Shown in pieces: positions 43,610-54,695 of a stretch of 64,000 nt of DNA; position 1 is the first letter of the stretch, and the number at the start of each line of letters is the position of its first letter. The translations under genes and the position numbers were made by a program. Under the pieces are notes generated by a model, which saw nothing but the letters and a program-made list of their open reading frames with translations, was not told where the DNA came from and made no database searches. The DNA is from Immersiella caudata. Taxonomy: Eukaryota > Ascomycota > Sordariomycetes > Sordariales > Lasiosphaeriaceae. The stretch is from the NCBI GenBank assembly GCA_030512335.1, contig JAULSU010000004.1, positions 1,674,001 to 1,738,000 of the forward strand. Reading direction: 5' to 3'.

Positions 43610-45738
43610 ATGGAGAACGGCACTTTCAGCACGCCTCCGCCCTACCATCAAGGAACACCGAGAGACGATTTCCTGACAGGATCTGGCATCGCGCCCACTT
43701 CGACTCGCACAACCTCGCCTAAACCCTCGAAGACGGAAACGGAGCCCCTGAGTCGGTGGCTGCGCTTCTTGGGGGCCGTCCGACGACTCTGGGTCCTCGA
43801 AGTGCTTTGGTGCTTCGTCGGCTTGGGATCTGCTGCCGTCATCATCACTGTTCTCGCCCAGTATAATGATAAAAAAGCACCGGAGTGGCCACTCGCGGTT
43901 TCGCTCAATGCCTTCCTCGCATTATTGGCGTCTCTTATGAAAGCGGCGCTGTTGATCCCTGTGGCGGAGGGGCTGGGCCAGCTCCGGTGGATCTGGTTCA
44001 CGAGAAAAGCGCGGCGCGCAGACGACTTTGAGCTCTTCGATGCTGCGACTCGTGGTGTGTCTGGAAGATTTATGCTCCTGATGTCTTTAAAGGATGGCGG
44101 GTACAGGTTCCTTGATTCTTGAGTGCATGGCTAACCGGGGACAGGGTGCTTGGCTTCGTCGCTGCGCTAGTGACGGTAGCCAGTTTGATGGTCTCGACTG
44201 TTACACAGGCTGCAATCCAATCCGAGAGCCGAACGTTCCCCCCGGACCAAAGCGTCGATGTCACGCGTATCACCGTGTTCAAATCCGACCAATTCTTCCT
44301 CAACCGAACTGAGCGGACCTACCTGCGTTCGCTGAACCTCAAGGGACACATCAAAAGCGGAGCATATACACCAGCGGACCAGAACGTGCCCTCTGACCGT
44401 GCGGCCTGCAGCACGATAGAATGCGAGTTTCCCGACTTCGTCACTGTTGGAATTTGCAGCGATGTTGCGATGTCTCGCAATTCCTCAAGACCAGCAACCC
44501 GCCTCCGCGCGGCTGGGGGATGCCGGGGCTTCCCTACAACATGACCTGGTCAGCCTCCTTTCCATGGGGCCAGAATCTCGCCGTTCCAACTGTTTACGCC
44601 TTTGACTTCTGGGCTACTCGGGACTTTGCGCTAACACTAGCCTTCAGGGGCCTCCGGGATCAGAGCTTTGCCAACATATATCTCATTTACTCCAATGTCA
44701 TGGACCTTTACAACCGACTCGCCAAGACTTGAGTTTGGCGCAGTCGAGATGATCTAGTACTGCTGTACGAAATCCTACTCTGTGGGTGTCTCAGGAGGAC
44801 AGCTCCACTAGAAAGAGAAGTCTCGCTCGATCGAGGTGTTGGAGGGTACCATAGAGGCGGTCAATGTATCGCGCAACCCTACCTTTTGGGCTTGCTCCTT
44901 TGAGATCGCTTCGGAAAGGCGCGAGGAGGGCTCCTGTGGAACCTAAGGCCGTCAATTACCCACCGGTGGGTAATTGACGGCCTTAGTGGAACCTGACCCT
45001 TGCACCTCCGCCAGGTTATGAAAACCATCCACCCCTCATTGTGGACGGGCTCACGAGCCTTGACGTGTCAAGCTACCTCTCCATGTTGTTTTAGGATGGT
45101 ATGACATCACCGTTGTTGAGCGTGAATTTGACCGCCTCTTCAGAGGGAATGTTTCGCGCGCTGGGAAGACGGTTCCTCCGGATTCAGGGGGACCTTACCA
45201 CGGCATTTGCCGTGAACATGTGGAGGGACCTGAGGGAATCTGTCGACCCAACGACACAGGTGCTGATCTTGAGAAATCTGACCGCTAATATCGGACAAGG
45301 CTTGGAAAAATTGTAAGACGGGCCACAATGGTATTGCATGGACTCTGGCTGACGAGTTACAGCATCCGCTCGGATTGGAATGTCCATTCCCTGACAGCTA
45401 GCCCGATTAACGGGACTGTATTTGTATCAGCACCGTTTGTGATCATTCGGTGGCCCTGGCTTGCATACTTGCTCGCGGAGATTGTGTTATCAGGTTTGTT
45501 TCTGTTTATTTTTATCAATTGGGCCTTGTCAACAAAGACACAAGCCCTGAGGCTCTCGACGCTCGCGACGCTCTGCGCCTTGGATGAGCCAACACGTCAT
45601 GAGTTGGGCCATATTGGAGACTATGAGGGGATACGGCAAAAGTCGATGGATCTTGGAATCATGTTGGTTGATAGGCGGGATGGCATGGTGTTGAGACATA
45701 AGGATAAAGATGATGATACCCTCACTACTTTTTTGTAA
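43610..45738 (+). pseudogene. DUF3176-type multi-pass membrane protein gene, frameshifted
   Basis: The N-terminus (LSRWLRFLGAVRRLWVLEVLW, an AAVIITVLAQYND helix, PLAVSLNAFLALLASLMKAALL, EGLGQLRWIWF) is characteristic of fungal DUF3176 membrane proteins. The reading frame changes near 44100 (DGGYRFLDS stop versus the continuing LSAWLTGDRVLGFVAAL) and again near 44465 (TVGICS versus RCCDVSQFLK); the gaps are too short for introns. A stop at 44730-44732 follows. Extra sequence with a 44-bp palindrome comes next, and the C-terminal part resumes in other frames (NLTANIGQGLEKL, then a GTAAGA...CAG intron to SIRSDWNVHS and the last helix IRWPWLAYLLAEIVLSGLFLF). The original function is unknown for the whole family. 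Confidence 0.75.
44943..44986. repeat. Perfect 44-bp palindrome flanked by a 7-bp direct repeat
   Basis: Each 22-nt arm (CTAAGGCCGTCAATTACCCA + CC) is the exact reverse complement of the other, with centre ACCGGT. The 7-mer TGGAACC occurs immediately before (44937-44943) and after (44987-44993), like a target-site duplication. It lies inside the DUF3176 pseudogene. Confidence 0.9.
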
Positions 45739-45952
45739 ACATGGTGTGTTAGCTGGCGTCAGTGGTACTGAATTCAGCTTGGGATTGAAAACTGAGGTTC
45801 CCGTGCAGGTCAGTAGATTCAGACTCAGGGTCCGACGCAGATGGGCGAGTTGGCGCCGTTGAAAAGGGTTGTATGACAGAGGGGGCTTGACTAGCACGGG
45901 GACTGGGTTGTTTGGCAAGTTACATTTACTGCCTGCTACCCACCCAGACGTA

Positions 45953-48261
45953 TTAAGATGATGTATCGAAAGTCGACTCAAAGACACCAGTATCTATATA
46001 CACGTTCAACAATTCCCAGTACTCATTGTCCAAATCGTGTTTGGAACGCTCAGTTGCATTCTCGGCCCGAGTCTTCTCAGGCTCTGGATCTTGCGGCGGC
46101 GGCTTGTCGGTTTGATCGTTACTTCCAACTTGCTTCTTGGTGGGTTCAATATAATCTTGCAGCGCGCCCAGCACCGCCTTGTAGCCTGGATCGTTCTCAT
46201 CGTCAAAGCGACATATGTCTCTGTGGTTTCCGTAGACGCCGAGGCAGATCTCTTTCCGTGCGTGGCCTACCAGGGCAGACTCGTAAGGGACAACCTACAG
46301 CAACCTGTCAATACCTCCAGAGAATCACTCATGTACGAATTGGCAAGGTAAGTGTATGAGAAAATACTTACTAATCCATTCATGCCGTATACGCCAACCA
46401 TGGGCTTTGTCTCAAAGAACGAGTGAATGGTGAAATGATCATCCTCGAGCATCTGAAGAAACGCTTTGCGAAGTGTTTCGAGGAGCTCGTTGTTTGGCTT
46501 CAAGCCTCGCAACACGCGTTCTGATGGGCTTTGCAGCGCACATTTGGCAATGTTACTTGCCAGGAGGCCCCAATTGGCCGCCTTGGCGCCGCCGTGTGGC
46601 GTAGCAAGGAAGAGAATGCCCCTTGTCGCGTTGTAGATGTTGAGGTATTGGGGTTGATGCTTGGACTGCCGCGAGTTGTTGAGGCACTGATGTTACCACT
46701 GTTAGCAATCCTCAGGGGCTGTTGGAAGCAATGATCAGCCTACTATCTTCACGATGATCCCACCCAAGCTGTAGGCAACAAAGATGAGGGGGCGGTCCGG
46801 CTGCACCTGGTCAGTATCCCAAAACAAAGAGTTTCAAGGGCGATTGAGACACACGTCATTCTTCCTCTCCTGCTGCAAGCTAACCATGAGGTTGTTACCG
46901 TGTTGGGACATGTTTTGCTGATCGCTAGTCCCAAAGAACTCGGCCAGAACTTGAGTTTCGTAGCCCCATGTGATGACTCTGCAGTCGTGAAACTTTGGTG
47001 ATTGGCAGAGGAAGTCCCACGGCCAAAACACTGCTTCGCGGGACGCGCCCGATGTTGGTATCTGACTGGGCTTCTTACCAATGCTGAATCTCTCCTTGAT
47101 CGATGAGCGGGTGATTGCGGCCTCCGAAGTGTGCGACCAGGTGCCCTCGGGATGGCCTTGCAGGCCATGAACAAACACTATGCTGAACTCTAGGTCAGTT
47201 TTGCGTTCTATTTACGTAATAGGGGTTTGTCTGGCCACCTACTCGACCTTCGCGTCCGGAGGATCTTGGATGAGAGAAAATCCTACGTCGTTGATTCTTG
47301 GGCGAGGTCGATAGGTTCGTAGAGGCTGAGGCTCGCCCTGAATTGTCGTCGAGGCCGCAGGGGAGGCGACGGAAATCTGCGAGGGCGACGACAACGCAGC
47401 ACCGGAAGTTTCGGGGGAGAGCTCGCTCATAGTTACTGGCTCTGGTGGCAGCTGCTCTGCCTCTGTACGTTCGGCTGTTTGACTCTCGCTACCCGTGGGT
47501 TCGTACGCAGCCCTTGTCGCCCCGCCCTCCAGCAGCATATGGACAACCTCATATCGACCATGTCTCTCGGCCGCCTCAAGAGCACAGCCGTATTTCCCTC
47601 CTGGCGCATCGATGTCGATTTTGGCTCCCCTCCTGAGAAGAACGCGGACGACATCGGAATTTCCTGCAAATGCTGCGACTTGGAGAGCGGTGCACTCACT
47701 GTCGCCTCTGGCACGAATGTCAGCGCCAGCATTCAGCAGTGTCTGAACAATAACCTCGTTTCCTTTCCACGAGGCCGCTTGAAGCGCATTTCCATATGGG
47801 CCGCCGGTAACGTGTACGCTGGCGCCCTTCTTCAACAGGTACTTGACGACGGTTTCCCGACCTCGCGATGCTGCGGCGCTGAGGGCCAAGCCGTGTCGAG
47901 CGCTGCTATCGTCGATCTTGGCGCCTTTCTGAATCAACAGCCTGACAACGGCAAGATATCCCTCCATAGCAGCGACTTGGAGCGGTGAGCTTCCGGCCGG
48001 GTCCTTCGAGTTAACAGCTGCGCCCTGCTTCAGGAGATAGCGGATCATATCTTCATGGCCGGCTGCTGTTGCCGCATGAAGAGCGCTGCCGTCAGACCCG
48101 CAATGTCCGTGGATGTCGGTGCCGTCGAGAAGCAACTTTTTCACAGATGCCATGTTATTTGACCGGGCCGACTCCACAAGTGACACGATACCCTTTGTCA
48201 TGTCTTGCTCCGTCTTCTTCCTCTTCGTTTCCGGCTGGTCGCGGGATGTCCAACTCATCAT
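45953..48261 (-). CDS. Ankyrin-repeat and SesB-like alpha/beta-hydrolase protein
   Basis: Exons complement(45953..46294, 46372..46686, 46744..46800, 46855..47182, 47243..48261), starting at the first in-frame ATG. About seven ankyrin repeats (SALHAATAAGHEDMIRYLLKQGA and similar) lead into a Ser/Pro linker, then a SesB-like hydrolase: DIVFVHGLQGHPEGTW, nucleophile elbow AYSLGGIIVK, LFLATPHGG, and GNHRDICRF as the likely catalytic His. All five introns have GT-AG ends and restore family sequence, so this part looks functional. SesB-type hydrolases occur as N-terminal domains of fungal NLRs; here the order is reversed and no NACHT is present. Homology continues upstream without a stop into a Ras GTPase (see the neighbouring entry), so the real gene may be longer. 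Confidence 0.82.
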
Positions 48262-49000
48262 GGAGAACAAACTTGGAAACCCCCTTTCTCTCCGCACTGG
48301 ACGTCGGTAGCGCTGCTCCTTGCCTCTAGCCCCGGTTAGCACCGTTGACTTTGGTTGGGACTGTCTTTGCCGCTGAAGGATCCGAACAACGTCGTAAAAT
48401 GCCTTTGTTGACGTTGATGAAGTTCTTGGCCGAAGTCTCGACGAATTCGCAACGTAGCTCCCGTGCCAAAGCTTCCCCTTCCTGCGTGGAAACCTCCCTG
48501 TCCTGATACCCGTCGCTCTTGTTTCCCACCAGCATGATAGGGACAGGAGGTGTTGGGGTCATCTCGGGGCGCGCCAGTAAGTCTGCCGCAGATGCCTCCT
48601 TGATCCTTCTAATCTGGTGGCGAAACCTTTTGATCCGAGAAAACGAAGACCGAGAGGAGACGCTGTATACTACGACAAATCCCTCACCGTCTCTAATCCA
48701 CTGATCTCTTAATGCCGTGTACTCCTCCTGACCGGCTGAGTCTAAAATCTCGAGCATACAGGCCTGGTCATCAATAACCGCCTGCTTTCGATATGAATCC
48801 TCAACCGTTGGGTCGTATGTCTCAACGAAGTGATCAAGACATAGCCGTGAACAAGTATGTTAGAGTAGCTCAACCGAGGAGGTAATCCGGCGTCTCATGA
48901 GTTCATTATTGCTAGAACCCACCTGAATAGTAAGGGCAGTTTTTCCCACGCCTCCGTCACCCAAGACCACCAGCTTATACAGAACCAATCCGCCCACCAT
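48262..49000 (-). pseudogene. Ras-family GTPase module, fused upstream of ankyrin repeats and damaged
   Basis: Exon 1 (48923..49000, ATG at 49000) encodes LYKLVVLGDGGVGKTALTIQ with the Ras P-loop and a GTGGGT donor. The second exon gives YDPTVEDSYRKQAVIDDQ, LDSAGQEEYTALRDQW, NKSD and ETSAK, closest to fungal Ras/Rsr1 proteins. Lesion 1: the expected acceptor before codons for LCLDHFVE (48844) reads CACGG instead of CACAG, although a CTAAC branch site is in place. Lesion 2: one extra G (48402-48403) after INVNK; removing it gives AFYDVVRILQRQRQSQ, the normal Ras C-terminal helix, which then runs straight into the ankyrin frame. As it stands that frame stops at 48326 with no CaaX box. A fused protein would be about 906 residues. 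Confidence 0.75.
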
Positions 49001-49917
49001 AGCTGTTTGCTTCCGTCCCAGTTCCAGGACGTCATGGAGTATGACCCAGCAGGTTGTGGGCCGCGAATGCCTCGGAAAGCCGCAATCAACTCCGATCACT
49101 GTTGTGCCAACCAGGAAGATCGAAAGATTGATGTGTCAGCTCGGGGGCATGAGGCAGGACCAGGTGTCGCGGCCGATAAGCGTCGAAGCTGACAATAAAA
49201 TTGCTCGCGATTTCGTTGCACCGCGACGGTAGGGTGGGGAAAATCGCGTTGGGGTTTTCCGACGGGCGGCCAACGCGTCGAAGAGGAGTGCGGCTGAACG
49301 CATGTCGTCGGGCAGCCACAATTTAGTCATCATCCGATGCTTTCCATGCCGGAGCAAAGTGGAAATGAGAAGGCTTAAGCTAGGCCAACAAGGGGTCGTC
49401 CAGCAAACATGACTTGGGCACGTCGTGTGGCCGGGGGAGTTGTGAAGGCAAAACATTGACCACGCTACTGCAGTGCAAGCTGTGGCTAACCTGAATGGGC
49501 CTCAAAATAGGAGCAGGAGAGTATTGTGGGCGTTTCCCTCCTCAGCAGCTAGCTTCCGCTCTGAGGTAAGCGCCGGACTCAGGGAGGTGTACTTTTTTGG
49601 CACCTCGACCTCGATCATTGATGCCAATCTTCATGCTGGCCAAGGCGAGCATATTCTCTGGCGTGGCCAACACCACGGATGTTAAAAGGCTGTTGAGTCT
49701 CATTGCTGCCAAGGTGTTCGAGGCTTGGTTTGTAACGGAATGAAAAGGCAGAAATGAGCTAGGCAGGGCGATAACCGGGTTGTGGGATAAGCGACTGAAT
49801 CTGCAGCCTTGCTTTCGAATTCCTCCACACGAAGTCCGTTGCTGTGGCCGCCACGTGAGGAGAGCTGCAAGCCAGTCAGGAGAACTACTCCCCTCCATCG
49901 CAATGACATACGGCGTC
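49001..49917. other. Spacer between the Ras-ankyrin-hydrolase locus and the M3 peptidase
   Basis: About 920 bp upstream of the Ras module and downstream of the peptidase; no gene recognised. Confidence 0.4.
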
Positions 49918-52173
49918 TCAGGAGATTCCCAGCGACTTGAGAAACAGGCCTGGGTTCGGCTCGCGCCCCAAGAAGGCGAGTAGCGTCTCCATCTCCGGCC
50001 GGCTGCCTCCGGGCTCGAGCAAGCCATGTCTGTACTTCCGCCCCTGAGTCCTGCTGGTGGGGTCGGCCCTGAAGTATGTATCGAAGATATCTGCTGAGTA
50101 TACCTCAGAGCTAAATGCGGTCAGCTACTATCACCACATCCGATGTGTTGCAAATCTTACAGTGCATAGCTGTAGTATCCAGCGTGGTAATCACCCTCTA
50201 CTAGCATCATCCAGGTGCAGTAGGGGTGGCCCCATTCATAGCCCTCGCCTTGTTCCGGAGGACCGGCAGGTGGGTAAATCTCGCTCTGCAGGCGGTTGTA
50301 TGACTCGGCTAAGTTCAAGTTCTCAAGTGCCTCGTGGCTTTCCTGATCATGAACCGCAAAGTCCCAGGTACTGATGCAGAGTTGGCCTAGCTCCGTGAGT
50401 ACACGGGTCTTGCCCTTCGACTCTAGGAGAGCTGTGATCATGTGGTCGGGGAGCTGTATTTCTGGCGGGGGTATGTCTGTGCCTGGGTCGGTCCGTCCCA
50501 GCGCAGCTGCCTTCTTCTCTCTCCAAGTTTTGAGGTAGTCGTTGGAAATAGAGGTGTAGTGTCTGCTCAGCCTCTTCAGCTCCGACGGTATCAGGAACCA
50601 ATTCTCAAGTACTTGGCTGGGCGCCTCGCTGAAGTCGATTACCGTGCCTGCGCTGCCGTGGAACCGGCCATATTTGGTTTTCGAAACCAGGTCATGAATG
50701 CCGTGACCGAGCTCGTGGAAGAGAAGCGTGGCTTCCATATGGCTTAACAGGCAAGGCTTGGTACTTGTCGGTCGGGTGAAGTCAGAAAAGAGTGCCACCG
50801 AGCAATGGGCCCGAGAGCCGTCGGACTTGAGATGCCCCTGAGAATTGTTAGTCGTCCACTCCCGAAACAAAGCTGTGATGTGGGGGACGTACCGGCGCCA
50901 GGCTCGCACACCAAGATCCCGATCTCTTGAAATCGTAGGAATAGAGGTCCAAGTAGAGATGCCCGAGAAACTCCCCACCTTCGTCCTCTGTGTTCCGCAC
51001 ACCAAAGACCTGAACATCGTCCCGCCAGACCATCTTCGCCTTTTCCGCTTTCTTGAGTTGCAACTCTTCGAAAACTAACCCAAACAAGTTCCCCGTGGTC
51101 TCCAGCATTCCAGAAACTATCGTTTGGGCTGGAAAGTATTCGGAAATCTCTCGCTGGTCAACTTTCGTCTCCCTGGCAGCTGCCTTCATCCCATAGAAGC
51201 TCATGTCCCACATATATGTCTGCCCATCCCATTCCTCCCCTCTGGCTTCGAAATCAATCTTCTTCTCTCTCGAATACCTTTCCATGGCCTTTGAGCCTCC
51301 AGGCAAAAGCCCCTCCTTCAGCTTGTTCAGCAGCGCGTGAACCGTATCTGTGTTCCTCGCCATCCTGTTCTCGACCACGAGCGTCGCATGATTCCGATTC
51401 CCCAGCAAACGCGCCGCCTCGTCCCTCAACAATGCAACCTCCTTGAAAATTGGCGCGTTCTGGTTGCACCTATTGTAGGACCCAACGTACATCTTCTTTC
51501 TAGCCTCCGGGTTGGTCGCAAAGCGCATTACCGGGACGAAGTGCTCATCAAACCTTGCGCAGAGCTTGCCCTCGTTCACACCACTCCCTTTCTCCATTTC
51601 ATCGAGGGTATCCTCAGGGACACCGGTGAGTTCCTCCGGGGCGAACCAGATGGCCGATTGAGTGGGACTTTGTGCGTTGGCAGAGAACTGAGAGGAAAGT
51701 TCCAAGATTTTGCGCTGAATCTCGCCGAAGCGAGCACGCTGCTCAGAAGGAAGGGACATCCCCATCTTCATCATTTCGCAATGGATTGTTGTGAGGAGAT
51801 GGGCTGACTCCGGGTTGAGGGTTTCTTCCTTCTTCACGATTGCATCGATAAGCCGAAAGAGATCCTCGCGTTGCTTGATTTCGATCTCAAAGGCTCCGAG
51901 AAGACTATCTGCTTTGCGAGAGGCATCGCGGAGCTCAGAGTCGATCGAGATGAATCGGTAGATACGGAGGGTTCGCCAGCCAGTAAGAAATGTGTTTTCG
52001 GTGTGGGCAAATGGGAGAAGGACGTTGTCGAAGGTTGCAGCTTCGGCGGTGACAGAGGCGACAATGGCATCGTGGGCAGTGCGACAAGCGGTGATGAGAG
52101 CTTGGGCGTTTTCCAGGACGGAAGATGGTGTTGCGTCGAAGTGAAGGGTCGGGAGAGGAGTCTGAGAACTCAT
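49918..52173 (-). CDS. M3-family zinc metallopeptidase (thimet oligopeptidase/saccharolysin type)
   Basis: Three exons, complement(49918..50110, 50161..50837, 50893..52173), encode 716 residues, the usual size. The zinc motif HELGH is at about 468-472 in LLFHELGHGIHDLV, with the downstream Glu ligand in DFSEAPSQVLENW. The family start (LPTLHFDATPSSVLENAQ) and the end (YYSYALSEVYSADIFDTYF) are both recognisable after splicing. These cytosolic enzymes cleave short peptides left by the proteasome and other proteases. No N-terminal presequence is seen, favouring a cytosolic role over mitochondrial intermediate peptidase. Introns of 50 and 55 bp are clean. Confidence 0.92.
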
Positions 52174-52852
52174 TGGAGCTGTTGGTTATGAAGTTGACGC
52201 TGCTGAGATTGAAGACTGGGAGTTGAATGATGGGGTCTGAGGGTTGGAAAGAAGTCTCATGCTTGAGGGCCAGAATTTTGAGCTGGTTCACATCCACGTA
52301 CATTGACTGCGCCGCAATCTTGCGATGTTGAGCTGTTGCCGCATGTTTCCTAATGTTTCAGTTTGCGCTGTTTCAGTTGGACGATCGTTTAACCCTCATC
52401 CCGGCTACAGTTCCGGGACGGCTGTGCCCCTCGCTTGCCGCAGTGTCAGTAAGTCTACGACGTATAGAGGGCCAACATCTGTGTGGTTTGCTGGCCTGAC
52501 ACCACAGCGTTGTCTTTATGCTGCATCGGGTAATTCCTTCAGTGGAGATGGGCGCCCCGGGAACAGGCCTGGCTCTGCCAAAAACAAAAACTAGGGCTGC
52601 CTGTCCATTAGTGTTAAGGATTAGCTGATTGCAGACGGAAACGATGGAGGAGGGCTTCCTACGTCGCACAGGATACCCCTGGCCCGCAGAAGATCAAAGC
52701 CCGTGAACAGAGCGGGACCAACATAGTCACGAATGCGAACGTGGGAGCTGGGAATTCGGAGAACCCTGGTATCATTCTTGTGGTTGTGCGGCTATTCGTT
52801 CCCTATCCGAAGTCCATGATATGATATTGAGCAAGCCGAGACGTCGTTCCCT
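52174..52852. other. Intergenic between M3 peptidase and PP2C genes
   Basis: About 680 bp containing the peptidase promoter and the phosphatase 3' end. Nothing else is seen. Confidence 0.4.
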
Positions 52853-54695
52853 CTACTCCTCATTACCAAAGAATACCACAGTGACGGTAAGGTCATCCCT
52901 ATTATGGGTTAGCAAAGCACACATACATGAGCAATTGAAAACTCACCGGAAACGCCTCGCGTTTGAGCCACCTAGCAGGAACAATGATGAGATCAGGTCG
53001 TGGTCGTCGCCGCCAAGAGCGTTCCGGGCCACATGAGTCGCAACGTTGACGTCTTGCACCACAGGAACGCGAGACCTCTTCGTAATCCCCCATTGGGCAG
53101 GCCTGGTCGGCGGTCTTCGAAACGGCGGGTCCGAGTTGGGCGATGTAGTCGACACGACGTTGGAGTCGAGGCCATCACCACTGCCGGAGAATTTGGGCAA
53201 CATGTCCCAGAAAGAACGCTGTGCCTGGCGGCCGATTCCAAGGCGCCCCTGGTCAATCCAGCGTCCCACAAGACCGATAACCTCTTCGTTGGAGAGCATC
53301 TCCCAGAGAGCGTCCGAGCCGATGACAATGAAGTCTCCGTGTTCGGGCTCAATTTTCGTTGTTGTAATCAAGGGCTCCGCTGTCATATAGGGCGGCGTGA
53401 TAATTTTGGGCTGAGGCCAACGGGCATAGAAGGCTTGCCGCAGAGAGAGCGAGAGCTCGCGCGGCCACTTTAGCACGGCATCGCCAAAAACTCGGCTGGG
53501 CTCGTAACCAAGAACCCGGCCGTTCTTGACGACATCCTTCTCGCCAGGGTGGTCTGCCGTGACTCTCGCAGCTTCGTCCGGGTTCTCGCCAGTCTGGTCG
53601 GAGGAAAGCTGAGTAGCTGACCATTTCAATCCACCTGCCCGTCTGCCCAGGACAGCACGGCAATCTCCAGTGCATGCAACTCGAAGAAGCTTGGATCGGG
53701 TGTCGTAGAAACTCAGCAACGCACAGCTTCCTGAGATTGCGGGAGCAAGTAGTTGGGCTCCGTCATGTTTGGTGCCGAGCTTCTTTGCCTTTTCAACGTT
53801 GGACAAGACGATATCGTTATCAAGCGCAACGAATCCCGCCTTGATGGCGTTGTCGATTTCCGAGTCTGAAGGAGCTGCAGTAGAGGCGTATGCTTCAGCG
53901 AGTTTGAGATACACGTGGGAGATCAAGCTCTGCCGAAGCTTTGCTGATGTGGACCAGCCGCTGTTGCCAACCGTTAGCGCCTGGAATCGAAGGGATGAGG
54001 GCTAACGCCCTTCAGTTCCAATGGAAGAAAACTCACGAGTGGCCATCGTAAACCCCCCAGAACATCCAATCTCCAGACGGCTTTCCGGGGGCCTGCGAAG
54101 GAGCCGCAATGATAGCCTCAGAGTGGTCGTCCTCGATCGGGCAGTTGCTGGCAATCTGGTTCGTGTCGTACCGCAAGACGCCGGTTCCGCCCCCGACAAC
54201 CACGGCCTGCTCGTTCTTTCGGAGGATTTGGGTCAGTCTCTCCGGGTCAATGGATGCGAGAGTTGTGAGGTCGTCCCCGTTTCTGTGGGAGATGCCGTCG
54301 ACCGATGCGTCCTTCTCCAAGTCTGAGGGAGTGACGCGGGTGGCCAAGATCGGACCCTTGGCGCTAGAGAGGTCTCGGTGGAATCTTGAAGCTCTGAGCT
54401 CATCGTTTCCCGCGGGCGCGAGCGCGTCAAAGCGGAGAGGGGCAGGACGGTTGGCGTAGACGACACTGGCGAACAACGAGAAAGTTCCAAGACTCAGGAC
54501 AAGGCGCCAAGAAAGGGTTCCATTGGTGGTTGTTTGTGTGAACGGGCTCGTCAGCGGCTCCTTTGAGCGCTGAAACAATAGACCAGACCGGGAACTGTAA
54601 GAAGCGCGAAACCCTGGGCTGAGAAACGGATTGGCTTTTGGCCCACCGAGATGTCGTCCAAGGCCGAGCCTCACCGCTTCGCGTGGCAGGCGCAT
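52853..54695 (-). CDS. Mitochondrial-type PP2C protein phosphatase (pyruvate dehydrogenase phosphatase/Ptc5-like)
   Basis: Three exons, complement(52853..52898, 52947..53960, 54037..54695), encode 572 residues. The start (MRLPREAVRLGLGRHLGGPK) is a mitochondrial presequence, followed by one membrane helix at about residues 63-80 (SWRLVLSLGTFSLFASVVYA). PP2C motifs appear in order: VVGGGTGVLRYDTNQ, FWGVYDGHSGW (formed across the first splice), SGSCALLSFYD with VACTGDCRAVLG, SRVFGDAVLKWP, FIVIGSDALWEML and, in the 46-bp last exon, RDDLTVTVVFFG. This layout matches yeast Ptc5, which reactivates pyruvate dehydrogenase. Upstream in-frame ATGs exist but lack the presequence character. Confidence 0.9.

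Noticed and set aside
44092..44119. Very short intron explaining the DUF3176 frame change
   Set aside because: A GTACAG...GAG intron would be only about 23 nt, below any plausible spliceosomal size.
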